From: Triplophysa rosa
Taxonomy: Eukaryota; Chordata; Actinopteri; Cypriniformes; Nemacheilidae
Assembly: GCF_024868665.1 (NCBI RefSeq)
Contig: NC_079905.1
Span: forward strand, 1,107,042 to 1,171,041
Reading direction: 5' to 3'
Length of the DNA: 64,000 nucleotides
The notes beneath the pieces were generated by a model. That model was given only the letters and a program-made list of their open reading frames with translations. It searched no databases and was not told the origin of the DNA. A program made the translations under genes and the position numbers. Each line of letters opens with the position of its first letter. Position 1 is the stretch's first letter. Positions 46,811 through 58,930 of this stretch are shown in pieces.

Positions 46811-48307
46811 TCATCAACATGTGGAGTCTCTCATCCGTACTGCTTTGCTTGTCTTGTTTCTTTATATCTTACCTGCAAACGCGCTTTACAGTATGTGAGC
46901 ACCCACTGGTTATCCTTTACGCACAAAAGGATCTTATAGGAACCAGTTAACCTTCTTACTTTGCTGTCGGGGTTTTCATTCTGCGGATGTGTACTGTACA
47001 CAATGAACAGATAAATGGGGATGATACTGTTATGAAGTGATTCAAAGGGCAGAGTGTTATTGTTGAGCTGTGAGGAGTTTTTCTAATTGCTTTTACGTTT
47101 GAAATCCTGAGTTGATTTCACAATCTGAATTCGGTATTTGTGGCCTTGTTTTCCTTCGGGAATTAGTCCTGTGAAAACTTACTTTATATTGAGGTGTTTT
47201 GCCAGTGGATCTCCACTTTTTTCGCTTTAAGGTCTGCCCATGTTCCACGACATTTAAAGTTCCCCTACAATAAGGTATTCTAAAGCTTACGTTTGAATTA
47301 GGTAAGAGTGTAAGAATAATCTCACATTTGTATTTTTTGCCCCAATTAACCCTCTGGTTGAGAAACACCCTGGGACGTCCAAATCATGCGGCACCATAAG
47401 TGCAGTGGACATGAATGGTTTTTAAATTCTGTCTTGTTGAGGAGAGGCGTGCTGTTTGTTTTTTCAATGATCTGGCAGAGCGATGGCCCACAGCGTTCTG
47501 TCAAGAAAAACATCCCAGAACGTTTTAGCAACCTCAAAACAACGCCTTTGCAACCCTTTCAGAACACCCTAGCAACCACCTGGCAGAGGTTAACAAGCAG
47601 TCACATTAAAGTGCTCTTGAAAACCTCCCAGAACACCCGAGCATCAGAAATGTGAGTTGTGAATGGTCAATGGCTTCTCTTAATGATGTGCTTTGCTAAA
47701 AGTTTTCGAAGCTCTCATTTGCCCTCGGAAAACGTGTATAGACTACTTTCAGCTGTATGTGAAGATTCTTCAAAGCTGACATTGTGTTTAAACATACACA
47801 ACCGAGGAAAAGATAAAGAGACCATTTCAAAATTATTTTCAGTTTTTCCTGAATTGACTATAGGTACAGTATGTGTTTATGTAAAATGATCGTTTTTGTT
47901 TCATTCTGTGAACTACTAACAATATTTCTCCCAAATTTCAAACAAAAATCTTGTTCCTATTTGCATTTATTCGGAGAAAATGAAAACTGGAGAAACAGGT
48001 GAAAATAAAAGATGCTCTGTGTTTTTTCAAACCTCAAATACTGCAAAGAAAACAAGATCAGATTCATTTTTAAGCAACACATCAGTCATATTTCTACCTT
48101 TATTTAGGAAAATGTATGTGAAATGTCACAGTTTTCATGTGTCTTGTCATGTTGTCAGTCTTTCACATTGCTGTTGTCACTCCTGAGGTTTGATTTTGTT
48201 GAAATGCAACAGACACTGGACTGAAATGACTACAATACATCTAGAAATTATTTTTAGGAATGGTCTCTTCTTTTTTTCTGTGACTCTACAGGTATTGGGT
48301 GACCATG
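46811..48307. other. Non-coding; GTTGCTAGG repeat at 47510-47640
   Basis: 47510-47640 repeats AGAACACCCTAGCAACCACC-like words. Otherwise AT-rich, no coding signal. Confidence 0.45.
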
Positions 48308-49334
48308 CGTGCCATTTTTCCCAGACACGTCCTGCAGGAGTTCGGGTGCGTCCTCCGGAGGTTGCATTTGTTCTCCACATACGTCATCGAGGTTTATAAT
48401 TTAAGGTCTTATTTCAGAAAAGCAACTGATATATGAAAAAACACATCACTCCAAGGCACTCGAAAGTATCAAAAACACATTTTTGTTTATTTTAAAAATA
48501 AATGTTGGCTTTATTAACACATGGCTTTATGTAAAATCACATCACACTTGCACCAACGCGTTGCGGCTAACAAGCCTTCATCAGGGTGTCAAACTACACA
48601 CACACACACACACACACACACACCAAGTCCCTTTAAACAATCTTCTAGTCACATGACATGGTCATCTGTATAGAAGCAACTCAAAACAAACAATTTTTTA
48701 TAAATATAATGGCTAATATAATTTAAATGACAAACAATAAAGAACATTAAAAAAGCAACCGGGCAAATATGGATGTGACATAAAAACACTCAGAGAATGT
48801 ATTTGTTGTACTGAAGCATTCGTTTATATCAAGTATTCTATTGTAAAAATGGGAAACAAAGATGCGTGATGAATGTGACAAAAAATGACATGGTATTTGG
48901 GAGATAACAAACTTTGTAGGATTTCTGTAAATTAAAATGTACAAACCTGAAGCAATAATACCCAACAAATGTAGAAGGCACGTCTCTTCATAGTTACTTT
49001 ACTTTCATTTTTATCTGTCAATTCCTAAGGAATATGTCCCGTTATGGATGTGACAATCCTGAAAATGGCACTTACCTGAAAAATCATGCAGTAAAAATAA
49101 AACTAAAATGTTTTAAAAACATGGGTATTTGAACCAACAAATGTTGACATCTGTGCTGTCAGCATAGTAAAAACCTTTGGTAGAAAGGTAAGGTTGACAT
49201 TTTCACAGAAAAAGAAAATATTAATTGTATAATGTTTTTTAACTGAAATGTGAGAACCTCGATGGCATATGTGTGCAACCTCCGGAGGACGCACCCGAAA
49301 TCCTGGCCAGGACGTGTCTGGAAAAAATGGCACG
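48308..49334. mobile_element. Element or paired repeat with about 80-bp inverted ends
   Basis: 48308-48393 and 49255-49334 are inverted copies; the 26-base core 48341-48366 equals the complement of 49274-49299 exactly and holds CCTCCGGAGG. The interior has repeated GGATGTGACA words, a CA run (48598-48623) and no transposase ORF. Confidence 0.55.
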
Positions 49335-50411
49335 AAAGTGGTAGTTGTTTTTGTAAAGTCCTCTGCTTGGTTTAAAAATGTAACGTTGTCTCTGTTTTCT
49401 ATCAAATTGACGTGATCACTAAAAACTGAAATCAAATGAGACGGTTGTTGACACAGAAAACATTATCGCGATCTCTTCGTGAACTCGTGTGAGATTTCTG
49501 GAGTTGATTTCATCTCATTGATGAAATGGAGCAAACATCTGAGAGTTATCTTTCCTGCAGTCTTGTATGGGACCTTATGGAGCGTCAGTGGTGTGTACAG
49601 TATGGTGGACAGTGTTGCAGTCATTATACTAAAGAACTGAGAGATGTTTTAGAGCAGAACTCACCAGAGACTCGCGTCACTTAAAAGAGCATCCATCCTT
49701 TAACTGAGGATTTAACCAGAGAGGGCATGTTTCCTGTGTGTGTGTGTGTTGTCGGGGGATTCCTGCACTGGCGCGTGTGTCTCGCGGGACTCATGGGACC
49801 CTGGACATCTGTTCACTCGCACTGGCTGTGGTCAGTCTGGCATTGGTAATCCTCACTCCTCCCTGGAGGCGTCTGCCCGCTGACCTGGTTTCCTCTTTCT
49901 CTCTCTCTCTCTCTCTCACACACACACTCTCTAGCTCTCTCTCGTCTTCCTCTCTGTCACTGAGCAAAGCCAATCGGACGCGGCCGCAGCCTTCAGATCA
50001 AAGCCGCGCGGATTCCACGGCAGAAGCGTTTGAAGTGCTTGCACGTGTGGCGTCTTCGCGACAGGATTCTCATGACGTCTGTATTTTTACATCTTCATCG
50101 CCCTTGTGCTCAGCTCTTTTCACCGAAGAGGGTATTTTTAATGCTGTAATAAGGCGTGAAGACTAATCCGATGCGTCTTTTACTACATTTTTCTCATTCT
50201 TTTTTGGTTTCTCCGAGAGCATTGCTGAGTGTACTGTGCTTGTCTTTGAGCGCCGGTTGAAGCTGTAACCCCTGCTGTGCTTTCACACCAAACTTTACCT
50301 TGCGAAATGAAATAAAACAATACAAAACAACAGTAATCGCTGTAGGTCTTTCTGAATCTCTTCCCTGAAGTGGGCACGGAGAGGAGGCTTTCTCAGATAA
50401 CATCTGCCTGT

Positions 50412-50463
<52 letters not shown>

Positions 50464-50965
50464 TTGGCATCTTTTGCCTGGTTTTTCTGCTCTTCTAAAC
50501 GGTTAAGATAAAAGAGAGATCAAATAGATATTATGATCAAGTCTCCTGCTTCTCAGATTTTTCTCAGAAGCGTCAGAAGTCTCAATATGAGTTTTTAGCT
50601 GAGTGGTTTTCTAGCGTGTAGTTGTGGCCAAAATTCATTTTCGCTTGTAATTCAGATATATTATTAAAGATGTGTTTGTGTGTGCGTGTGTGTTGTGTAA
50701 GCCGAAGCTCAGCTTGAGAAGAATTAAAGGATTTTGGGCAAAAAATAACACTATGAGCAAAGCTTGTGTCGAGACCACCTGAGAATGACTGCTGTGGTCC
50801 AAAACAACAAAAATATTCGTAACTGATCCAATTTTACTCAACGTTTGCTTTTTAAGCTCTGAGCTTTTTCTTTTGCAATGCATTTTTTGCTATATTAGAA
50901 GAAAATCCATATTTTCTCATACACTGTTTACCTATTTTTACCAAGTAGTTTGGTGTAATAAATCA
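49335..50965. other. Non-coding with CT tracts
   Basis: (TC)n(CA)n at 49895-49928 and (CT)n at 50415-50457. The 142-codon frame at 49738-50166 is simple-sequence driven and not coding-like. Confidence 0.5.
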
Positions 50966-51286
50966 TTTAAAGGAACAGTTTCACCCCAAAATGAAAATTC
51001 TGTCATCGTTTATTCACCCTCAGTTTGTTTCAAACCTGTATAAATGTCTTTGTTCCGCTAAACACAAAGGAAGATATTTGTAAGAATGTCAGTAACCAAA
51101 CAGATCTCATCCCCCATTTATTTTCCCTATACTATGGCAGTTAATGTGGTATGAGATCTGTTTGGTTACTGACATTCTTCCAAATATCTCCCTTTGTGTT
51201 CATCAGAACAAAGAAATGTATTTGGGTTTGGAACAACCTGAGGGTGAGTAAACCATGACAGAATTTGGGTGAACTCTCCCTTTAAA
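50966..51286. mobile_element. Palindromic MITE family A
   Basis: Opens TTTAAAGGAACAGTTTCACC, closes GGTGAACTCTCCCTTTAAAG; lacks the inner AAGAAGATATTTT core, so is a simpler palindrome. Confidence 0.8.
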
Positions 51287-52879
51287 GTTGAGTGTTTTCT
51301 CCATTTTGTAGCACACATCTCATATTTTGATGATTTAAAAGCATATAAATGTGTGAACATCACTTCTGGTCTTTACTCAATATGACCATGTGCTTACTGG
51401 TCTAAGTCTCTGTGATGTCCTGGTCCTGTGATATGAGATGAGAATATCATAGTTTGAGATTCAAAGAGCTAGCGAGGCTTCACGGCAATGTGGGGTTTCC
51501 AGCACATGAAACGCTCACGTAACGTTTCAGCAACATGTACAGGTGACAGAACCTGTATATACCTGAACATCATTTCAAGAGCCGCTCCGAATCACGACAC
51601 GTGAGCTTTATGACACATTATCCCACACGTCTCTACATTCATAAACGAGCACGTCTGATGTTTCCTGATAATATCAATGTGGATGAATACGAATGACGCT
51701 TTGATACGACACTGTTGATTTGATGTGGTGTTACGTGAGGTCACGCGGCGGCCGCGTCGAGCATCTCGCTTCATCATTTCAGTAGAGTTCTTCCGTCAGC
51801 CGCACCGTCTTTCACTTCAAAAACACATCCATCATCCTCACCGCTGATTGGGACAACGAGACTTGTTATGCTGTAAAACCATCATGGAGAAGTTAGCCGT
51901 CATAAATCTTCTCTTAAACAGACAACAAGCCCGTGGAAAGGAAGACATCGATGTTGTTTCTTTACAGGAGACTGGAGATTGAAAGCATCTCTGAGCGTGT
52001 ACAGAAAAGCCTGCGTTCATGGTGTCTAATGGCTGATGGGAATGGAAACGAGGCGCCTTTATTTGTTGTTTTGTTTTGCTGGGCGTTCATGAAATATTGC
52101 AATCCAAATTCAGTACAACAACGTGTATCCGTCTTCACGGGAAAGCGTCTGTGGGCGTTGTTTCTACTGTTACGCTCTTATTGTGAAAGTGGAAATAAAG
52201 TGATGTAAGAAGAGATGTGAGAAACTTGTGTGTTAACTATCCAACTACACAAAACTATAAATATACAGTATAGTGGTTAAAAGTGACGCCCAATATTTGG
52301 GTTTACCCTTTTTTTGTCAAATAATAAATCAAACATTTGCTGTTTCCTCATATTTTTGTTGGTTTCATGTAACCTGAGGACGCATTAAAAGCAAATATTG
52401 TGTGAATATGTCCTCCAGATGTCACGTGTAGATGTTGAACTGCTGGTTGACCGTGGTGACCCGTAAGATCACACACACGTGTTTAGTTATGGGATGGCAG
52501 GTCTGCTGGTTTTGGCGCGAGAGTGTTTGTTTAAGGTCTTTGCCAGTGAAACACACACATCTCATCTCATCCGCTGCCATCTGTACCAGATCTGTTCGTT
52601 TGCTTTTTTCAGATTTGCCAAAGTTTGTGAACTAACTTGAATCTCTGTGTGTGGCTGTAAAATCTTTTCCATGTGCATCTGTGTTAAAAGTTTTGGTTTT
52701 CTGTTTTACTCTCAATGTGTACAATCTTACTTTACAAATCACAAATTCTAAACATTAAATCTATTTTGGTGTCACGCAGCATCATCACCTTAAATATATT
52801 ACTTGTTGCTTGGAACTTAGCAGCAACTAACTGCTGTTTTACTACGATAGTATTATTCCTATAATTAAATTCTATTTCT
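51287..52879. other. Non-coding, nothing recognised
   Basis: No repeat or coding signal I can support. Confidence 0.5.
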
Positions 52880-53080
52880 TTTCTACTCTATCTATATATA
52901 AAAAAATAAAAAATAAATCTTAGCCCTGTACACTGTAGCAGGCTTTGTGAGACGTGTTTTATTGCACTTATGCTTTTTGTTTTCCTAATGTTGACCCAGT
53001 TGCTTCCATTGTTTACCCAACTTGTAAGTCGCTTTGGATAAAAGCGTCTGCTAAATGACTCAATGAATGTAATGTAAATT
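52880..53080 (+). mobile_element. L2-like LINE 3' tail
   Basis: TTAGCCCTGTACACTGTAGC through CGCTTTGGATAAAAGCGTCT to AATGTAAATTG; near-identical to 3333-3485 and 63905-64000. Confidence 0.75.
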
Positions 53081-53449
53081 GATAAAGACTCTTTTTTGAC
53101 AGTTTGAATGAGAATGATTAGATTTTGAATTTTGTGATTGCTTTGGTACATTTTTGTCTTCATGTTCAGTGATGGTAAATTTGGTGATACCTGCACATGT
53201 TAGAGATATTTGGAAACACTGTTGCAGTCCCACAGGGGGCGGGGCTTTCTGCCCGTCTGACAGCGACGCAGAAGGAGGATGACCTTTAATTGGCTGTTGA
53301 AGTGTTAAGGCGGAGACAGAAGCTAATGATGGTTGAGGCTCAGCCGGATGATTCTTTTGTGTGATGCCACGTGTCCCTAGAGGACAGTCTTATATGTTTC
53401 TTCATTTAACGCTTCATTTGTGATAGCTGTCAGGCCGGATCTGTGTGTG

Positions 53450-53481
<32 letters not shown>

Positions 53482-55039
53482 TGCGTGTGTGCGCGCGTGC
53501 GTGCGTGCCTGCGCGTGCGAGCGACACAGGACATTTGTGTATTTGCCAGTAAGCAAAACGAGAGATGCTGTTTTTGCATATTTAAATTACATTAATGCAT
53601 TTTGCAGACACTTCTTCTTATCAAAGCTACTTGAATTGCATTTGAGGTAATACGTTTGATCCGGTTTGTTTGTTTTTATTAAGTCATTGCATAACACATG
53701 CTGTACTGTTTGAGCTACAGGAAGGCTTCATGTTTGAGTGTATTTGCACTTTATAAGATTTGCTTAATCAATTCATACGTCATTTCTATCGACGGTTTCA
53801 AAGTGACAACATAAACAAATGTTACTTTCCTTAACTTCCGGTACACATTCGCAAACAGTAGAGTGCCTGTAGATTATTTCTGATAACAAGCAAAAACCGA
53901 GAAAAACGTTACTTAATTTGCCAATATTTTGAATTTAGACTGCGATACCAAGCTCAACCGCTAGATGTCAATGTACCACACGGTTTCTTTAAATGCGACT
54001 AAACTGCAGGATAAATTAATATTAACATAAATTAAATAAAAAATAAATAGTTATATTATTAGTCACTAGCAAACACAAACTGTTAACTGCAGTCTGATGA
54101 GACGGTCTATACAACAGTTGAAAGTGCTCAATCAGATCACATATCTGTGTGTGCGTGTGTGTGTGTGCGTGTGCGTGCGTGCGTGCGTGCGTGCGTGTGT
54201 GTGCGCGCGCGTGCGTATGTGTTCGGTCACAATCACACCTTGACCGTGTGTGCGTGTGGGGGGCTACATGATTTGGGACGGTGTTAATGTCCCAGTCTCT
54301 CTTGAGTCTGTCCAGACACAAAGGCGACCCCCATGTGGGATGAGCCCCTCTTCACTCCCGGATCCTATGAAGATCATTAACTAGACTAGAGAGAGAAAGA
54401 GACTATCAATCTTGTCATTTACACAATGCAGAATCAAATCAGCAGCAAATAATAAACTGCTGTAGACAGACGTGTGTCGCTAAACATGAACAGACCTTCT
54501 GAAACTCATTAAAAACACATTTAACATCACAAAAACATATAAGCTCTCAAATGTATGCGTGCATATATACATTCAAGCATTTCAATAAATGCACAGTGTA
54601 TTTATATACTGAACATGCCAAAACACATACAGCATATAAAGACTAAGTTTGGTGTATTTATGAAGCATTACCATTTCAAATCCTTCACGCAGATAAACAA
54701 TACTTTAATTGTTTAAATAGAAATGATTGTATGCACGTTATTTCTTTGTATCTGCAGAAAAGAGAGAGAGAGAGAGAGAGAGAATGCAATCATTTCAACC
54801 TTCAATATTTCCATGCATGCAAATGCAATAAGTGCTAACATATGAAGAAAATCGCTCATATCAACCCCACATCCGTGCTTTCCCCTCTCATAAAAGTTCC
54901 CATCTGCACAGTTCGAGTAACCTTCTGTGAATACATCCATCTGAATTGTTCCTAAATAGACCGCAAGCTGCTAATAAAGTATACTTAACATAACAAAAGA
55001 AAGCAGAGTCCTGTCACCCGAGTCTGAGTGTAAGATAAC
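53081..55039. other. Non-coding with GTGC-type tracts
   Basis: Alternating purine-pyrimidine tracts (TG/CG) at 53443-53520 and 54147-54222; GA run at 54763-54782; an inverted LINE-tail fragment at 53585-53645. Confidence 0.6.
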
Positions 55040-55560
55040 TGAGACGGGAGCCAATGGGAGGGCTCGGATGCTCGGCACATCATCTCTGACTCTGTGTTTT
55101 CCACTCTGCTCAGCAAAAGCCGAGCTGAGATCAATATCACGAGAGACGGAGTCTCATCCTAAATTACTGGCTAACAGCAGAGTCCTTTACCCCCCACTCC
55201 CCCCTACACTTGAGACCCTGCAGTAGAGAGGGATTGGCTATCTTTAGCAGTAATGGAGGCTGTTTGTAATAAAGCAAGGTGGTTAATATCTGCTTGTCTT
55301 CTTTCTCGGCCTGTTTCTCTGCTCTCAGGGGCTACGGCACTTATATTATTAGCTGTGCAAAAACGGCTGTGCCGAGGTCTTATTAAGCTTTTATCCGCAG
55401 GCCTCTGTCCAATCTCTGCGGGTTGCTACAGTAAGCAGAATGTTATATTGGAGAGTTTTATTAAATTGACGGTTCTGGTGGTCTCGGTGGAGTTTGTGTG
55501 CTCGGAAGGTTCTATGGAAGAGTGCGCAGGAAGGACGGAGTGACCTCTGAACCTCTGTCA
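55040..55560. promoter_or_regulatory. Candidate conserved non-coding element
   Basis: Repeat-free island with AGATCAATATCACGAG, GATTGGCTATC and TTATTATTAGC words, about 2 kb upstream of slc39a4 exon 1. The 96-codon frame at 55253-55543 shows no domain. Could serve either gene. Confidence 0.3.
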
Positions 55561-57179
55561 GGTGAACCACCCTGTGTAAAATGTTAATGGATCTGATGGG
55601 ACAGGGGTTCGAGTCTGGTCTTTCTATCCTGCAGGGGTGTTAACCATTGAAGTGTTGCAGGTGGTTTATGGATTGATAAGCACAAAAATACTTATTGCAA
55701 AATGTATTTTTCACTCTGCCGTCCATATGTCCACTTTAAAGTGTAAACACTTTGTTTGAGAGAGGTTTATCAAACACTCCATCCTACAGTTTTAAAATGC
55801 ATTTTTGCATTATTTTTGCAGTTTCATTTGTTGATCATGTCTGCTCTAAAATAAATGAAAATCTCTGATTGTTTTGTGTTTGACAGTGAAGTCTCTTTAT
55901 TCACACGAGCTCTCCGATGAAACCTCACAGACGGCAGAATTCACAGAGACAAGGCCGCCCTCCTGTGGCCACATCTAGTAAAAGCAGTTTTCTATTTACA
56001 GTTTTCTATTTGATATTACAGTGATAATCAAAGACGATGCTTATGTTTGTATGTGCTTCAGGGAGATCATCATGAGATAAAACAGGGTTTCTTTGCGTTT
56101 GAGGTTAAATAAGATGCTGTTCCCACAGAAGATCCAGACACGGCGACAGGTAAATCACACGGGTGTGAATCTTCATAGAGAGACCAGTAGGAAAGAAAAA
56201 TCACACATTATGTCTATTATGTCACATTATGCCTTTGAAAGACTATTCCCCCTTGTGAAAATATAGAGACTTTGCTCAAGTCGAAAGTCAAAGAAAGACT
56301 CTTGTAATCTCACAGGTGTCTCCTCTAAAGTTTCAGAAGGAATCTCAAGAATGTCTCAAACTGTTTTGTCTTCAGCTTTACTGAAACACCAAAGACTCAT
56401 GCTCATTTCTGATCAAATCCTTCCAACATTAAATGATCAAACATCAACATTCATCTTTAGCTCGATATTTTGTGTATGTACATTTCTTCATTGACATCTT
56501 TTTTTTTGAGAAACTTTAGATTAGAGTTGATACTTGAAAAATAATTTGGAACTCTATTATAGCTGTCGTGGAATAAGAAAAACAGAATATAATTCTCCGC
56601 TGAGGTGATGGTTGGGTCGTTTTTTGTAACCGTCACCACCTTGTGAGAATCCCAGTTCAGCGCCGCCTTATTCTATCATTCTCTCACGTTCTATAGTTCA
56701 GTGACCGCTTTCTATTCAGCGATGTGTGAGAGATATCTCAGATTCACCAGAACATGTTGGATTGGTTCTCGACTCTTCACACACTGTTGACAGGTTTGCC
56801 CCGCTCGGATCTTCAATCAACTCTGTGTTTGCTGTTAAATGAGGTCACATCCTCGTGTGTGTCCTGTCACAAACTGTGAAGTGAACAAGACAATACGTCA
56901 AGCTACATCTGCTCGTGAAGAAGAAGAAAGAGAGAGTATCATCACCTGTAGGACTGTGTGACATCAGGACATAACCCAGACATGAGAGAGGTCACGCACA
57001 TCACCAGCGATCTCCAGAACATCTACATACTGTGACTGTAAAAGAAGAGTGACCAGCACTAAAATCTTTATACAAGTCCAAATGTAATATTTCATACAGC
57101 TTATTGTAAACAGTAAACGTTGTCTTCCTTCTTCCAGCAGACTGGTTAATATAGGCCCATTTTAGGGGAGTTAGTGTAT
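55561..57179. other. Non-coding upstream of slc39a4
   Basis: A fragment of repeat family B at 56275-56460; otherwise nothing recognised. Confidence 0.5.
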
Positions 57180-57519
57180 TTGTGTGCACTGTATAGACAA
57201 TATTCTACATTCCTTCTCAGCTCTTATTTTATTTATTAAATATATAAATGTTGGCATTTTTTCTTCAGTGCATGTGTTAAACCTGTGCCAAACAGATCCG
57301 AACCCCCGAGCAAGTGAACGGAAGAGCTTTCGCTCCCTTTATGAGACGTGCAGGTGGAGAAATGACCAATCAGAGGGCAAGAAGAGCTTCTACCTGAGCA
57401 GGTATCACCTAAGTGAAGAGCACCTGTGTGCGCAGTCTCTCGAACCCCTCTCGCCACAAACATCTCGTCAATTACATAAAAAAAGAAAGAATATAAAACC
57501 AGGAAAAAACACATCGGTT
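57180..57519 (+). promoter_or_regulatory. slc39a4: slc39a4 upstream region with metal-response-like cores
   Basis: Two matches to the MTF-1 core TGCRCNC, in reverse orientation, occur at 57182-57188 (GTGTGCA) and 57428-57434 (GTGCGCA). A TATA-like ATATAAAA at 57491-57498 lies only 22 bp before the chosen ATG. The core is short and degenerate, so chance matches are expected. Zinc control of this gene is known in mammals, though partly by other means. Confidence 0.25.
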
Positions 57520-57720
57520 ATGGAGATCAGGGTCGTTTTAATGCTCGCTGTCACCTGCTGGAGCCTGTTGCGCGAGGCGCGTGGGGATAAGAAAGACATT
57601 TACAGGAAGGTTGTGGATTTGGTGGCTCCAGGTGAGAAGTTCCTCACTGAAGATGCGCTTCGCTCGGTTTTTGAAGGGCTGGAGAAACGTGTGCAGTGCC
57701 CCGGTGTGTCGTGTGAAAAG
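57520..57720 (+). CDS. slc39a4: slc39a4 coding exon 1 (signal peptide and start of ectodomain)
   Basis: 67 codons, phase 0, donor AAG|GTAAGA. The chosen ATG (57520, G at +4) gives a hydrophobic signal peptide, [20 protein letters not shown], with likely cleavage near residue 22. A second in-frame ATG at 57541 (residue 8) would leave a shorter signal sequence and cannot be ruled out. The frame is open upstream to 57184, but those residues have no signal-peptide character. Confidence 0.9.
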
Positions 57721-58870
57721 GTAAGATATGTTTGCGAGTTTTGGAGAGGTCGAGGTCCAGCGCGCGCCTGCTGTAGGGTCGTGCGCTACACCTGCGCGCG
57801 AAACAAACGACTCAGGAACGAGCGCTTTCAATTGAGCGTATCTGTCATATACAACAATGTTTATATATTAGACAATAATGCAAACGAGAAAAAAGTAGCC
57901 TATAGTGTATTTAACGCAAAAAAGTGAAGTAAATTGTGAAAGTTTGCGTATGTGGGTATAACGTTATAAAGCGAAAGCAATTTCCTAAAAGTGTTTTATT
58001 TAATAGTAAAACATAAAACACTTTTTAATTAAAGATTGTGACCAGTGACTTTTAATATGTTTTATGTAGTTTGTTTGATTTCACATTGCGGGTCGATTAT
58101 TTATCAGCATAAGGACTCGGTTTAGTGCTAGTATTATTTGTAAAATAACAAATAGTAAAAACTATAGAAAAATCGCGGAATATATCAAATGAGTTATCTG
58201 AAACTGAAATTACAATTTCTGAACGGGGTAAGTTGTGACGCGTTTTAACCCAAATATAGCATTTAAAAAAACAAACGTATTTCTTTTGTCTAAAGCCATT
58301 ACATTTTACATTACATTTTTCCAGGAAAAAGGATCACAGTTAATTCACACAGAAACAGTTTTGTAAATAATACACTATTATTTGACATCAGAAATGTGAC
58401 AAATGTCCTAAATTAATTTTATGTCATAAAAACACTTTAACTTTCTGTTGAAAGATGTATCATATAAGTGAACCTTTTCTAAGAGTTTCATTGCCTTCAC
58501 CTTACGGCTATTACATATATCACAATACATATAACTTCCTCCTTAAAGGTTTCTGTTTAATAATAAAAATAAAATGCATAACATATAGGCCGTAATTCAT
58601 CATTTAACAAGTATAAGTGCTCTGTATGTAGAATGGATTTTTACTTATTTCCTTGTAATACCATGGTAATCTTTTACTTCCTTTTTTGACTTTTGTAAAC
58701 ACAATAAATGAATGTTTGAAATAAATAAAAAAACAGGTTTAAACATGAACTCAAACATTTCTCGTTAATTTCTTCTGTCATGAGCGTTAAAAGAGCTCAA
58801 TCTCTGAGCAATAAAGTTTTCCTCTAGAGTAAAGTTATTAATAGGTTTAACGTATGTGAATGTGACACAA

Positions 58871-58930
<60 letters not shown>

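Noticed and set aside
49738..50166. 142-codon frame
   Set aside because: Dominated by a Ser-Leu run from a CT/CA microsatellite; no family similarity.
57184..57519. Upstream extension of the slc39a4 first frame
   Set aside because: In-frame ATG at 57184 would put 112 non-hydrophobic residues before the signal peptide; no ZIP4 has this.
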